Shown: positions 26,160-35,845 of the stretch, in pieces
Layout: each line of letters starts with the position of its first letter
Position numbering within the stretch: position 1 is the first letter of the stretch
DNA from: JAVVTR01 sp036653535
Lineage (GTDB): Bacteria; Bacteroidota; Bacteroidia; Bacteroidales; P3
DNA length: 60,797 nt
Direction: 5' to 3'
Assembly: GCA_036653535.1 (NCBI GenBank)
Contig: JAVVTR010000013.1
Span: 1-60,797 of the forward strand
Translations under genes and position numbers: made by a program
Notes under the pieces: model-generated
The model's input: only the letters and a program-made list of their open reading frames with translations
What the model was told of the DNA's origin: nothing
Databases searched by the model: none

Positions 26160-28057
26160 GGCTTTTTATTTTTTTGTTTTTCTGTTTTTTGATTTGAAAG
26201 TTGAAAACGATAGTTATAGCTGAATGTACAGCTAAACTCCGCATTTTTATTGTGTTTTCCGGTCCATTTGTTTTGAATACGTGTATTTAATTGCAAGTCG
26301 AATTGGTGTTGTTTAGCCAATAAATAACCACATCGAATACGAAGTCCCCATAAACCTGATTCTACTTTATGACGATTTAATCCTAAGTAGTATTGGGTGG
26401 AAAGAGAACATTGTAGTGTTTTATCCAAGAAATTTTTATTTAGGCCAATAGATGGACCTATATGAAAAATTTTACTATTGTTTTCTGTGGCTTCGTTTCC
26501 AAATTGGGTACTGAAGTTTATGCAAGAAGTAAGGCGATAATCGGGTCCCAAAATAATACTATGCTGAGCAGAGGCATAAAGGTAGTTGCTATAATGGCTT
26601 TGGTGGCTTTCTTTAGAAGCCTGATAGGATACGCCTAAGTCGAAATCTTGTTGAAATTTTTTATATTCCTTAGAGCTGTGGTGTAAATTCCATTGAGCTT
26701 GTTGTGCAATTTGTCGATAGGCAATAGTATCGGGATCTTCTACCAAAGGATCGTCTGGAAGATCTAATTGTATGGGTTTTAATTTGGTGTGAGTTAAAAA
26801 ATTGGAATAGGAAATAGAAGTATTCCAAGTGTTATTTATTCTGTAATTAATATTGGCAGATCCTACGAAGCGATTCATACGACTTTGCTTAATTTTTTGT
26901 ACATCATCTCTTTGCCATCCTATATTCAGCAATACGTCTACTTTTTTAAACGAATGAATGTATCCTGCAACCAAATTTTCAAAATCGTTGGAAAAATAAT
27001 AAGCACCAAGACTTTGATAATAGGGACTTACTCTTTCATAGGAAAGGCTAATACCGGAGTAGCTCAAACCTATTTTATAGGCTGTATTTAAGCAAGAAGA
27101 GGTGCGGTGAGGCATAAATAATCCAGTTAGGACAGATAAAGGATTCTTCCATTTCTGTTTTTCTGCGCGAGTATCTTCGGCTATTTCGCTTACGGCGCCT
27201 TGTACCGATAAAATTAGTTTATCTATAATAGTGAAAGAACCGTCTAAAGCAAGTACTACGTTTTCTTTTGGAAAGAGTTTCCTTTTATATTCTGGAGCTA
27301 AGGAATTGTTTTGGTCTTTGGCTTTAAAAAAATGTAAATTTAATTTCTGCTTTTTGTAATCAAAACCGATTTTAAAAGCATATCCCATACGTTTGAAAGA
27401 AGAAAGAGAGGAGGATAGCTTGGATGCTGTACTATTGGTATCGCCTTGTTTCGCTTTTGTTAAACGGCCATACATAGCACTAAATCGAAGAGGAAAGTGG
27501 TTTGGAGAAAGTTCCACGCCGGCCCCATCAAAACTATGATTGGATAGGCCGTAAGGCGACATGGACATGGAGGTGCGTCCAAGGTAGGCTTTCACCCATT
27601 TATAAGAAGGGGTAAAACTTAATGTGTTGAAAGGTTGACTATAGGAAAAGCCATTGTTTCCATAAGTAATGCTTAGGGGCAGGGAAATGCCATAAATGGT
27701 AGGATGTATGGATAAATTAAGTAAATACGTGAAAGGGGTAGCTAATAAGGACTGGTTCGATATAGAACCCATACACTGCCCTCCCACATTACCATGGAGA
27801 GAAAATGGTTTTTTCTTTTGTATATCTGTAAAATCTTGTGCGTTTAAAGGCGTAAAGAGAAAAAATAAAATAAGACATAGCAAGCTGGAGATGGAAGTGT
27901 TGTTTCGTTTTGGATTTAAGACCCGTTGGGATGGAATATCCAATAATTTTCCATTTTGAAAAATTTCGAAATTTTCTCGTTGTTGAGCCTGTGCTTGGGT
28001 TCTTTGTTTTTGATAGAGGATAGTAAGTTTCCGTAAGTAAGAAGATTTTATTCTCAT
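26156..28057 (-). CDS. Outer-membrane beta-barrel protein, function unknown
   Basis: A large barrel-like protein of 600-650 residues. After a hydrophobic export segment (SISSLLCLILFFLFTPLNAQ) it consists of repeated amphipathic strands ending in aromatic residues, e.g. GRTSMSMSPYGLSNHSFDGAGVELSPNHF and the final FSCTFSYNYRFQL. A basic tail follows. The start is uncertain. ATGs at 28093 or 28057, or TTG at about 27925, are possible, and the two ATGs leave over 50 residues before the export segment. I give 28057 as a compromise. It is co-transcribed with the small exported protein (4-base overlap). I cannot name a transport substrate. Confidence 0.6.
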   Translation of the reverse strand: MRIKSSYLRKLTILYQKQRTQAQAQQRENFEIFQNGKLLDIPSQRVLNPKRNNTSISSLLCLILFFLFTPLNAQDFTDIQKKKPFSLHGNVGGQCMGSISNQSLLATPFTYLLNLSIHPTIYGISLPLSITYGNNGFSYSQPFNTLSFTPSYKWVKAYLGRTSMSMSPYGLSNHSFDGAGVELSPNHFPLRFSAMYGRLTKAKQGDTNSTASKLSSSLSSFKRMGYAFKIGFDYKKQKLNLHFFKAKDQNNSLAPEYKRKLFPKENVVLALDGSFTIIDKLILSVQGAVSEIAEDTRAEKQKWKNPLSVLTGLFMPHRTSSCLNTAYKIGLSYSGISLSYERVSPYYQSLGAYYFSNDFENLVAGYIHSFKKVDVLLNIGWQRDDVQKIKQSRMNRFVGSANINYRINNTWNTSISYSNFLTHTKLKPIQLDLPDDPLVEDPDTIAYRQIAQQAQWNLHHSSKEYKKFQQDFDLGVSYQASKESHQSHYSNYLYASAQHSIILGPDYRLTSCINFSTQFGNEATENNSKIFHIGPSIGLNKNFLDKTLQCSLSTQYYLGLNRHKVESGLWGLRIRCGYLLAKQHQFDLQLNTRIQNKWTGKHNKNAEFSCTFSYNYRFQLSNQKTEKQKNKKP

Positions 28058-28226
28058 AGCTTTGCGTTTTGGAAACTGTTTGCAAAGTTTCATTACTCTG
28101 CAAAAGTCTCTTTTTAGAGAGCGTTTGCAGATATAACGCAAGGATTTTTTCTTTAACGAAAAAGTTTACTCTTTTTAAGAAATGGAGTTTTGGAGTGGAT
28201 AATTAAAATCGTACAGAAAGTGGAGT

Positions 28227-29360
28227 TTATTGTAATTTCTCAGGATGATAAGAGTTTAAAAAATCTTGAATAATTTTTTTGTGGTCGAAAGCCAAAGAGG
28301 GGAGTTCGTTTATGGGAAACCAAAGAGCCTTACTGGCATCATCTCCTCCACAAACTTCGGGAAGATGATCGGTATGTAAAATAGTGGAGTAAACCATAGT
28401 AATGGTTCGTCCGCGAGGATCTCTTTGTGGATCACTATAGGGTTTAAAGGCTTTAAATTCCAAATTGTAATTTTTTATCCAAAATCCGGTTTCCTCCTTT
28501 AGCTCTCGTCCGGCCGCCCATTCCAAGGTTTCGTCTTCGTTTACGAAACCTCCAGGAAAGGCAAAACAGCCCTCAAAGGGTGGCTTCCCTCTTTCAATTA
28601 AAAGTAGGTATGGACTTTGTTTCAAAACAGCAATAAGAATTATGTCTACGGTGAGGGCGGCCCTGGGATAGGCGTAGGTGTAGCATTCCCGATCACGTCC
28701 CTCTACAATAAGTACTATTTCTCCTTTTGGGGGACAGTTTTGGTAGTGTTGCCTTAGTTCTTCCAAATTTCCTCTTCGGTTTTCTGCATACAATTTGGAT
28801 ATTTCTCTACAAACACATGCTTTACGTTCAGGGCCTAAGATTTGGCTAAGTTGGTCTAAAGTTTTTTCTATACGATGGGGCGACTCATAGAGGATCATGG
28901 TTCTTTCTTGTAAGGCTAATTCTGCCATTCTTGCATTGCGCCCTTTGCGGTGGGGTAAAAAGCCTTCAAAAACAAAGCGTTCACAAGGGAATCCAGATTG
29001 AACCAAAGCCGGTACGAATGCTGTTGCACCAGGAAGGCATTCCACTTCTATTTCGTGTTCTATACAAGAGCGAACCAATAAAAAGCCGGGATCGGAAATA
29101 CCGGGAGTGCCTGCATCCGTAATTACGGCTATATCTTCTCCACATTGTAGTCGATTTACCATCTCTTCACATATTTGGTGCTCGTTAAATTGATGGTATG
29201 CCCTACATGGAGTGTGTATGTCAAAGTGGTTTAATAGTTTTGAACTGGTACGAGTGTCTTCGGCTAAAATAGTTTGCACTTTTTTTAGTACCTCTACGGC
29301 CCGAAATGTAAAATCTTCCATATTACCCACAGGGGTAGGAACTAAAAATAATTTACCCAT
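28227..29360 (-). CDS. rsmI: Fusion: 16S rRNA 2'-O-methyltransferase RsmI plus Nudix hydrolase
   Basis: A 377-residue two-domain protein. Residues 1-222 are a complete RsmI (cytidine 1402 2'-O-methyltransferase), with LVPTPVGN, EDTRTS, TDAGTPGISDPG, CLPGATAFVPALVQSG, FEGFLP and YESPHR. Residues about 226-370 are a full Nudix hydrolase of the ADP-ribose pyrophosphatase-like group: YPRAALTVD then the Nudix box G271-x5-E277-x7-R285-E286-L-x-E289-E290-x-G292. The reading frame is continuous across the junction near base 28688. RsmI alone is about 225 residues in this phylum, so neither half is truncated. It has a well-formed promoter divergent from the DUF2723 genes. Confidence 0.92.
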   Translation of the reverse strand: MGKLFLVPTPVGNMEDFTFRAVEVLKKVQTILAEDTRTSSKLLNHFDIHTPCRAYHQFNEHQICEEMVNRLQCGEDIAVITDAGTPGISDPGFLLVRSCIEHEIEVECLPGATAFVPALVQSGFPCERFVFEGFLPHRKGRNARMAELALQERTMILYESPHRIEKTLDQLSQILGPERKACVCREISKLYAENRRGNLEELRQHYQNCPPKGEIVLIVEGRDRECYTYAYPRAALTVDIILIAVLKQSPYLLLIERGKPPFEGCFAFPGGFVNEDETLEWAAGRELKEETGFWIKNYNLEFKAFKPYSDPQRDPRGRTITMVYSTILHTDHLPEVCGGDDASKALWFPINELPSLAFDHKKIIQDFLNSYHPEKLQ

Positions 29361-29407
29361 AAAATTTTATATTGGTTTTCTGCCTTTAAGTCAGAATTTT
29401 AGAGATG

Positions 29408-29439
29408 CAAAAATAACAAATATTGGTATTATTAGCAAA
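29408..29439 (-). promoter_or_regulatory. Promoter of the rsmI-Nudix gene
   Basis: On the minus strand TTTG (29439-29436) and TATTTTTG (29415-29408) are 20 bases apart, a full Bacteroidetes promoter. It is interleaved with the divergent promoter at 29423-29454. Confidence 0.7.
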
Positions 29440-29454
29440 ATTTATCTAACTTTG
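29423..29454 (+). promoter_or_regulatory. Promoter of the DUF2723 operon
   Basis: TTGG (29423-29426) and TAACTTTG (29447-29454) are 20 bases apart. The implied 5' leader is about 120 bases, the longest I can infer in the window. No riboswitch fold is recognised in it. Confidence 0.65.
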
Positions 29455-29584
29455 CAAGTTTGTGAATGCATAAGAATGAGAAACATGGTGTTGTGAGCCT
29501 TTGGAAGCCTATTGGAAGTAATTCCGAAAACTATGTGTAGATAAATCTTAGCAAACATCGTTTTAAACAAAAAACATTACATTT

Positions 29585-32500
29585 ATGCTTCGTAGTTATA
29601 AATTTTGGAATAACGTGATAGGCTGGCTCGTTTGGGTGGTGGCAACGGTGGTTTTTGTGAGCACGGCCGAAAAAAGTGGGAGTTGGTGGGATTGTGGAGA
29701 ATATATCTCCACCGCCTCTAAATTAATGGTTGGTCACCCTCCTGGAGCCCCTACTTTTCAGATTTTAGGCTGTGTTTTTTCTCTCTTTGCCTATGGAGAC
29801 CCTGCCTCTATTGGGCATTGGGTAAATATCATGTCGGCTTTATGTAGTAGCTTTACTATATTATTTTTGTTTTGGTCTATATCCATGTTAGCTAAGAAAT
29901 TAGTTTTTAATGTTTTTCAAGAACCGAAAACGAAAGTATCTAATGATTTAAATTCATCAAATTATAGTCCGAATTTAGTACAAAAAATTTTAATTTTTGG
30001 AGCTGCAGCAGTAGGGGCTTTGGCCTATACTTTTACCGATTCCTTTTGGTTTTCTGCAGCAGAAGGAGAAGTTTACGCTATGTCTTCTTTCTTTACTGCT
30101 ATTACGTTTTGGGCTATTTTAAAATGGGAGGTAGCGGCAAATGAACCACATAATTTACGATGGATTATTTTTATTTCCTTTTTGATTGGTTTGGCTATAG
30201 GGGTCCATTTGTTAAACTTATTGGTAATTCCGGCTATTGTTTTTATTATTTATTATAAAAAATACCCACATACCCGTAAAGGATTTTGGCTTTCCATGCT
30301 TATTTCTGTATTGCTTTTAGCTGTTATTCTTTGGGGAATAGTGCCTTGGACGGTAAAGTTGGCAGGTTACTTAGAACTCTTTTTTGTAAATAATTTGCAT
30401 TTGCCTTTTAATTCTGGAACTATTTTCTTTTTCGTGTTTTTGATAGTGGGTCTAAGCTTGGGTTTACGTTATGCGATAAAGAAGCAAAAGGTGGTTCTGC
30501 ATACCGCTTTGTTATGTATTTGTTTTATGCTTATTGGATATTCTACTTTTTTTACTTTAGTAGTTCGTGCCAATGCCAATGTGCCTATTAATCAAGGAGA
30601 AACCAAGGACGCTATTAGCTTATTAGCTTACTTAAATAGAGATCAATATGGTACAACGCCGCTTTTATATGGGCAATATTTCAACGCACCAGTTACACAA
30701 GTAGAGTCTGTTTCTCCGCAGTACAAAAGAGAAGAACAGAGTGGAACTTACCAACCAGCGGGTTATTCTTCTCAAAAAATTACCTATGATCCATCTTATT
30801 GCGGACTATTTCCTCGTATGTGGTCCGAGCAGGAAAATGGCTTTCGTCCTTGTGTAACTTATTATAAATATTGGAGTGGAACGCGAGGCGATAAGAAACC
30901 GACCTTAGGAGAAAATATGCGATTTTTGCTTCGTTATCAAGTGGGATGGATGTATGGACGTTATTTTATGTGGAACTTTGTAGGTCGGCAAAATGATATT
31001 ATGGGGCGTGGTTATAATATGGATGGGTCTGAAGATGTCTTTCATGGAAACTGGCTTTCTGGTATAAAATTTATAGATGAAATGAGATTAGGACCGCAAG
31101 ATAATCTTCCCGATTATTTAGCACAAAATCCAGCTCGTAATGTCTTTTTCTTTCTACCTCTTCTTTTAGGTTTGGCTGGCCTTTGGTATGAATATAAGCA
31201 TGGACGTCGAGATTGTTTTGTGGTATTTCTCTTGTTTTTTATGACGGGTATAGCTATTGTCCTTTATTTGAATCAGCCTTCTACAGAGCCCCGAGAGCGG
31301 GATTATGCTTTTGCTGGATCATTCTACGCTTTTGCTATATGGATAGGCTTAGGAGTAGTGGCTTTAGGTAGAGCCTTATTGAAAATAATGGCTAAGTTTC
31401 ATTGGCCTGAATTTATAAAGCCAATGGTGTTATGTTTATTAGTAGTAGTCTGCTTAGGTTTAGTACCAGGAATTATGGCTTGTCAAGGATGGGACGACCA
31501 CGATAGGTCGCATCGTACAGCAGCACGTGATTTTGGAAGAAATATATTGGAGTCGTGTGAACCTAATGCAGTTCTTATTTCCGATGGCGATAACGACACT
31601 TTTCCTATTTGGTATTGTCAGCAGGTAGAAGGAATTCGTTTAGATGTAAGAATTATTAATAGTATGTTAGCCAATAGTCCATGGCTTATACAGCCTTTAT
31701 TTACCAAGGTTTATCAATCGGATCCTTTTCGTTTTACGCTAAAAAAAGAAGATTACGGAGGAGGTAAAAACGACATACTTGCGGTGCAAGATCAATTAGT
31801 TTCGCAAGTAAAACTAAGCGATCTGCTCCAATTTGTGGGTCTACCTAATCCGGAAACCAAATTACGTACTCAAGCGGGAGCTTTGGTGGGATATTTTCCT
31901 TCTCGGCACGTTACTTTGCCGGTTCCTCGTCAAGAATTAATTGCTACAAAGAAATTTACTGAACAAGAATTAGCTACAGCGCCAGAGCAATTAGAATGGA
32001 CCATTCAGGGTAATTCTATTATGAAATCGAATTTGTTGATTTTAGATTTATTAGCTAATAATCTTTGGGAAAGACCTATTTATTTTATAAGTCCTTACGC
32101 ACATCAAGCCTATTTGCCTTCGGTGGAGATGTCACAAATGGAAGGGATGGTATATCGCTTTGTACCTTTTGTAAGAGATAATCAAAAGGCTTTAGGGGAA
32201 AGAAGAGGAAATGGAATTAATACCGAGAGAACCTATGATTTGTTGATGAACAAACTTCAATGGGGAGAAATAAATACCGGAAAAGTAAAATTGGATCCAG
32301 AAACCCGCAATTGGTCGGAGCAGGCTCGTCAGCAATATGCAACCTTAGCTATAGCGCTGATATATGAAAACAAAATGGATTCAGCAGAAAAGGTATTGGA
32401 TAAAGGAATTTTCTATTTTCCCGATGCTGTTTTAGGTTACAATACGGAAATGTTTCGGTATTTATCGTTATACTATGCTTGTGGAGCTAAAGGAAAAGCT

Positions 32501-32713
32501 GAAAAATTAGCTTCTCGCTTAGTGGATATTTTTGAAAAAAGAATGCTCTATGTAGAACAATTTCCTCGTAAATACCAAAGCAGCATACAAGAGGAGTATC
32601 AAACATCTTTGCAGGTATTGGCCACGGTGAGGCAAATAGGAATGCAATATGGCTCTCCTACTTTGATTCAAAGAGTAGAAAAATTATTGCAAACTCGTGT
32701 ACCACGAGGATAA
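29585..32713 (+). CDS. DUF2723 membrane protein (putative GT-C glycosyltransferase), copy 1
   Basis: A 1042-residue polytopic membrane protein. The N-terminal half has about a dozen helices, with the DUF2723 signature SWWDCGEYISTASKLMVGHP (Asp36, Glu39) in the first extracytoplasmic loop. This is the place where GT-C transferases keep acidic catalytic residues. The rest is a soluble part with a helical, TPR-like end (about 910-1040). The related human TMEM260 is a protein O-mannosyltransferase. A role in protein O-glycosylation is therefore a reasonable inference, not proven. It is followed 42 bases later by a close paralogue. The signature and topology make the family firm. Confidence 0.85.
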   Translation: MLRSYKFWNNVIGWLVWVVATVVFVSTAEKSGSWWDCGEYISTASKLMVGHPPGAPTFQILGCVFSLFAYGDPASIGHWVNIMSALCSSFTILFLFWSISMLAKKLVFNVFQEPKTKVSNDLNSSNYSPNLVQKILIFGAAAVGALAYTFTDSFWFSAAEGEVYAMSSFFTAITFWAILKWEVAANEPHNLRWIIFISFLIGLAIGVHLLNLLVIPAIVFIIYYKKYPHTRKGFWLSMLISVLLLAVILWGIVPWTVKLAGYLELFFVNNLHLPFNSGTIFFFVFLIVGLSLGLRYAIKKQKVVLHTALLCICFMLIGYSTFFTLVVRANANVPINQGETKDAISLLAYLNRDQYGTTPLLYGQYFNAPVTQVESVSPQYKREEQSGTYQPAGYSSQKITYDPSYCGLFPRMWSEQENGFRPCVTYYKYWSGTRGDKKPTLGENMRFLLRYQVGWMYGRYFMWNFVGRQNDIMGRGYNMDGSEDVFHGNWLSGIKFIDEMRLGPQDNLPDYLAQNPARNVFFFLPLLLGLAGLWYEYKHGRRDCFVVFLLFFMTGIAIVLYLNQPSTEPRERDYAFAGSFYAFAIWIGLGVVALGRALLKIMAKFHWPEFIKPMVLCLLVVVCLGLVPGIMACQGWDDHDRSHRTAARDFGRNILESCEPNAVLISDGDNDTFPIWYCQQVEGIRLDVRIINSMLANSPWLIQPLFTKVYQSDPFRFTLKKEDYGGGKNDILAVQDQLVSQVKLSDLLQFVGLPNPETKLRTQAGALVGYFPSRHVTLPVPRQELIATKKFTEQELATAPEQLEWTIQGNSIMKSNLLILDLLANNLWERPIYFISPYAHQAYLPSVEMSQMEGMVYRFVPFVRDNQKALGERRGNGINTERTYDLLMNKLQWGEINTGKVKLDPETRNWSEQARQQYATLAIALIYENKMDSAEKVLDKGIFYFPDAVLGYNTEMFRYLSLYYACGAKGKAEKLASRLVDIFEKRMLYVEQFPRKYQSSIQEEYQTSLQVLATVRQIGMQYGSPTLIQRVEKLLQTRVPRG

Positions 32714-32755
32714 ATATAGATAACAAAGAAAAAGATTATACTAAAAATAAAACCT

Positions 32756-35700
32756 ATGCGAAATTATCAAAAATGGAATAATATTATAGGCTGGTGTGTT
32801 TGGCTTATAGCGGCGGTGGTATTCGTCAGTACAGCAGAGAGAACAACTAGTTGGTGGGATTGTGGAGAATATATTTCTACTGCTGGTAAATTAATGGTGG
32901 GTCACCCCTCTGGAGCTCCTACCTTTCAACTTTTGGGTAGAATAGCTACTTTTTTTACTTTTGGAGATAGTTCTCTGTCGGCTTTTGCGGTTAATGCTAT
33001 GTCGGCAATATGTAGCGCTTTTACTATCTTGTTCTTATTTTGGACTATTAGTATGCTTGCTAAAAAATTGGTAACAGCAGTGGTAGCAAAAAAGCAAGGG
33101 ACGCTTACTTCTGTACATCAATTTATGATTTATGCCAGTGCAGCAGTGGGGGCTTTAGCTTATACTTTTACCGATTCTTTTTGGTTTTCAGCTGTAGAGG
33201 GGGAAGTATATGCGATGTCGTCTTTTTTTACCGCTATTACTTTTTGGGCCATATTAAAATGGGAAGCGGCTGCAGAAGAACATCATAATTTGCGCTGGAT
33301 TATATTGATTTCTTTTTTAATAGGTTTGGCTATTGGCGTACACTTATTGAATTTACTGGTTATTCCTGCGGTGGTTTTTACTATTTATTATAAAAAATTC
33401 AAGACTTCTCGCAAAGGTTTTTGGTATTCTATGCTTATCTCCTTGGTGCTTTTAGCCGGTATTTTATGGGGAATAGTTCCCTGGATAGTAAAATTAGCCG
33501 GTTATTTTGAACTGTTTTTTGTGAATGTATTACGTTTACCTTTTAATTTAGGAACGGTATTCTATTTTGTAGTTCTTATAGGGGCTATTATTTTGGGTTT
33601 GCGCTACGCTATTAAAAAAGGGAAGGTTGCTTTGCATACGGGATTATTGTGTTTGTCGTTTTTGCTTATAGGTTATTCCACTTTTTTTATCTTGATTATT
33701 CGTGCCAATGCAGGGGTGCCTTTAAATGAAAATGAACCTAAGGATGCTTTGAGTTTACTATCTTATTTAAATCGAGAGCAATATGGGAGTAGGCCTTTGT
33801 TGTATGGTAATTTTTATAATGCCAAAGTGATAGACACCAAAGAATCGGCTCCTAAATACATAAAAGATGAAGTAAATAAGAGATATAATTTAGTGGGATA
33901 TAATGTGGAATACGTGTATGATGCAGCCCATTGCGGTTTGTTTCCTCGTATGTATTCTAATTCTGATAGTGGTGGACGTCCTCATATAAAATATTACAAA
34001 TATTGGAGCGGAACCAAGGCCGATGTAGGAACGGATAAACCTACCATGTCGGAAAATATGCGTTTTTATATACGATATCATTTGAATTGGATGTATTTCC
34101 GTTATTTTATGTGGAATTTTTCCGGACGACAAAATAACGAACAGGGCTTGGGTTATAATGAGGATGGTAGTCGTGACTTGTTTCATGGCAATTGGATAAC
34201 AGGGATTAATTTTTTGGATTCATGGCGTTTAGGACCTCAGGACGATCAACCGGAATATTTGGCTAATAATCAAGGGCGTAATACCTTTTTTATGTTGCCT
34301 CTTTTGCTTGGAATACTTGGATTAATTTACCAATATCGTAATCATCGTCGTGATTGTTTTGTGGTGTTCCTCTTATTTTTTATGACCGGTATAGCCATTG
34401 TTACGTATTTAAATGAACCATCTACAGAGCCTCGGGAAAGAGATTATGCTTATGCAGGTTCTTTTTATGCGTATTCGATATGGATAGGTTTGGGAGTAAT
34501 GGCGCTTGCGGAATTGTTGTCTAAAAAAGTAAATGCTTGGTTCGCTACGGCTATAGTTGCGATTTTGAGCTTGATTTTTGTGCCAGGATTGATGGCAAAA
34601 CAAGGATGGAATGATCACGATAGATCTAATCGGACTGCGGCATATGATTTTGCTAAAAACACATTGCTTTCCTGTGCTCCTAATGGAATTTTAATAGCTA
34701 ATGGAGATAATGATACTTTCCCTGTTTGGTATTGTCAAGAAATGGAGGGGATACGTCCGGATGTACGTATTATCAATAGTGCTTTGGCCAATAGCTATTG
34801 GCATATACAACCTTTGTTTAAGCAAAATTATCAATCTAAACCTTTAAATTTTACTTTAAGGAAAGAGCAATATGGACAGAATGTGAATGATTATGCCATA
34901 TTGGGGAAAGCCGATTTAGGGGCTAATATAGAGCTTTCCGAAGTATTGAAATATTTGGGTAGTTCCGATGATAGAACCAAACAAATGGTTTCTAATGGAG
35001 AAAAGCTATCCGTATTTCCTACCCATAGAGTGAAGGTAAGTGTACCTATAGATGATATGCTTAAGAAAGGATTGCTAACACCACAAGAAGCTTCTATATC
35101 GGTAAATGAAATTGCTTGGAATGTGAAACCGAATGCAGATGCGTTATACAAAGTAGATATTGCATTATTAGACTTGTTTGCATCCAATAAATTTGATCGT
35201 CCTTTGCATTTTGTTTCAGCAGGGGCTCAATCGGATGTATTGCCTGTTCCCCAATGGGCACAAGCAGAAGGTTGCGTATATCGCTTGGTTCCCTATCAAA
35301 ATCCTAATAGTGTAGGGGTCGGAGCAGGAGACAATGGGGTAAATACTGGTATATCCTACGACTTGTTTATGAATAAATTTCGTTGGGGAAAATTAAATGA
35401 TCCTAAAACGGCTATAGATCCGGAAAGTGCCGGATATTCGCGTACCGTACGTTATCAATACATTTTATTAGCTAGGGCTTTGGTCTTTGAAGGTAAAAAC
35501 GACTCTGCTGTAAAAGTTCTTGATAAAAGTTTGGAATTTTTTCCTAATGAGAAGATACCTTTTGATGGCATGATGCTATACCAAATGGAAACCTATTTAC
35601 AGGCAGGAGCTGTGAAGAAGGCAGTGGCATTAAGTCAAGAGTTGAGTCGGATTTTTGGAAAAAGATTGGCTTACGTAGAACGTTTCCCTAATAAATTTGC

Positions 35701-35845
35701 AGCCAGTGTAGCAGAGGAAAAATATATGTGCCTTTCTGTTTTTTACGAAATGAGCCGACGGCTTGCTAACTATGTAGGCACTTATCCTGAATTGCAACCA
35801 TATATTACAAAATCACAAAAAGTAGTAGAGACTCATGGAGTATAA
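32756..35845 (+). CDS. DUF2723 membrane protein (putative GT-C glycosyltransferase), copy 2
   Basis: A 1029-residue paralogue of the preceding gene, alignable along its entire length. Both share the SWWDCGEYIS block (Asp35, Glu38 here), FTDSFWFSAxEGEVYAMSSFFTA, STEPRERDYA and the NGDNDTFPVWYCQEMEGIRPD region. The loop after RANAGVPLNENEPKDALSLLSYLN and the soluble C-terminal half differ most. The tandem arrangement suggests an old duplication with division of substrate. The stop overlaps the next gene by 11 bases. Confidence 0.85.
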   Translation: MRNYQKWNNIIGWCVWLIAAVVFVSTAERTTSWWDCGEYISTAGKLMVGHPSGAPTFQLLGRIATFFTFGDSSLSAFAVNAMSAICSAFTILFLFWTISMLAKKLVTAVVAKKQGTLTSVHQFMIYASAAVGALAYTFTDSFWFSAVEGEVYAMSSFFTAITFWAILKWEAAAEEHHNLRWIILISFLIGLAIGVHLLNLLVIPAVVFTIYYKKFKTSRKGFWYSMLISLVLLAGILWGIVPWIVKLAGYFELFFVNVLRLPFNLGTVFYFVVLIGAIILGLRYAIKKGKVALHTGLLCLSFLLIGYSTFFILIIRANAGVPLNENEPKDALSLLSYLNREQYGSRPLLYGNFYNAKVIDTKESAPKYIKDEVNKRYNLVGYNVEYVYDAAHCGLFPRMYSNSDSGGRPHIKYYKYWSGTKADVGTDKPTMSENMRFYIRYHLNWMYFRYFMWNFSGRQNNEQGLGYNEDGSRDLFHGNWITGINFLDSWRLGPQDDQPEYLANNQGRNTFFMLPLLLGILGLIYQYRNHRRDCFVVFLLFFMTGIAIVTYLNEPSTEPRERDYAYAGSFYAYSIWIGLGVMALAELLSKKVNAWFATAIVAILSLIFVPGLMAKQGWNDHDRSNRTAAYDFAKNTLLSCAPNGILIANGDNDTFPVWYCQEMEGIRPDVRIINSALANSYWHIQPLFKQNYQSKPLNFTLRKEQYGQNVNDYAILGKADLGANIELSEVLKYLGSSDDRTKQMVSNGEKLSVFPTHRVKVSVPIDDMLKKGLLTPQEASISVNEIAWNVKPNADALYKVDIALLDLFASNKFDRPLHFVSAGAQSDVLPVPQWAQAEGCVYRLVPYQNPNSVGVGAGDNGVNTGISYDLFMNKFRWGKLNDPKTAIDPESAGYSRTVRYQYILLARALVFEGKNDSAVKVLDKSLEFFPNEKIPFDGMMLYQMETYLQAGAVKKAVALSQELSRIFGKRLAYVERFPNKFAASVAEEKYMCLSVFYEMSRRLANYVGTYPELQPYITKSQKVVETHGV

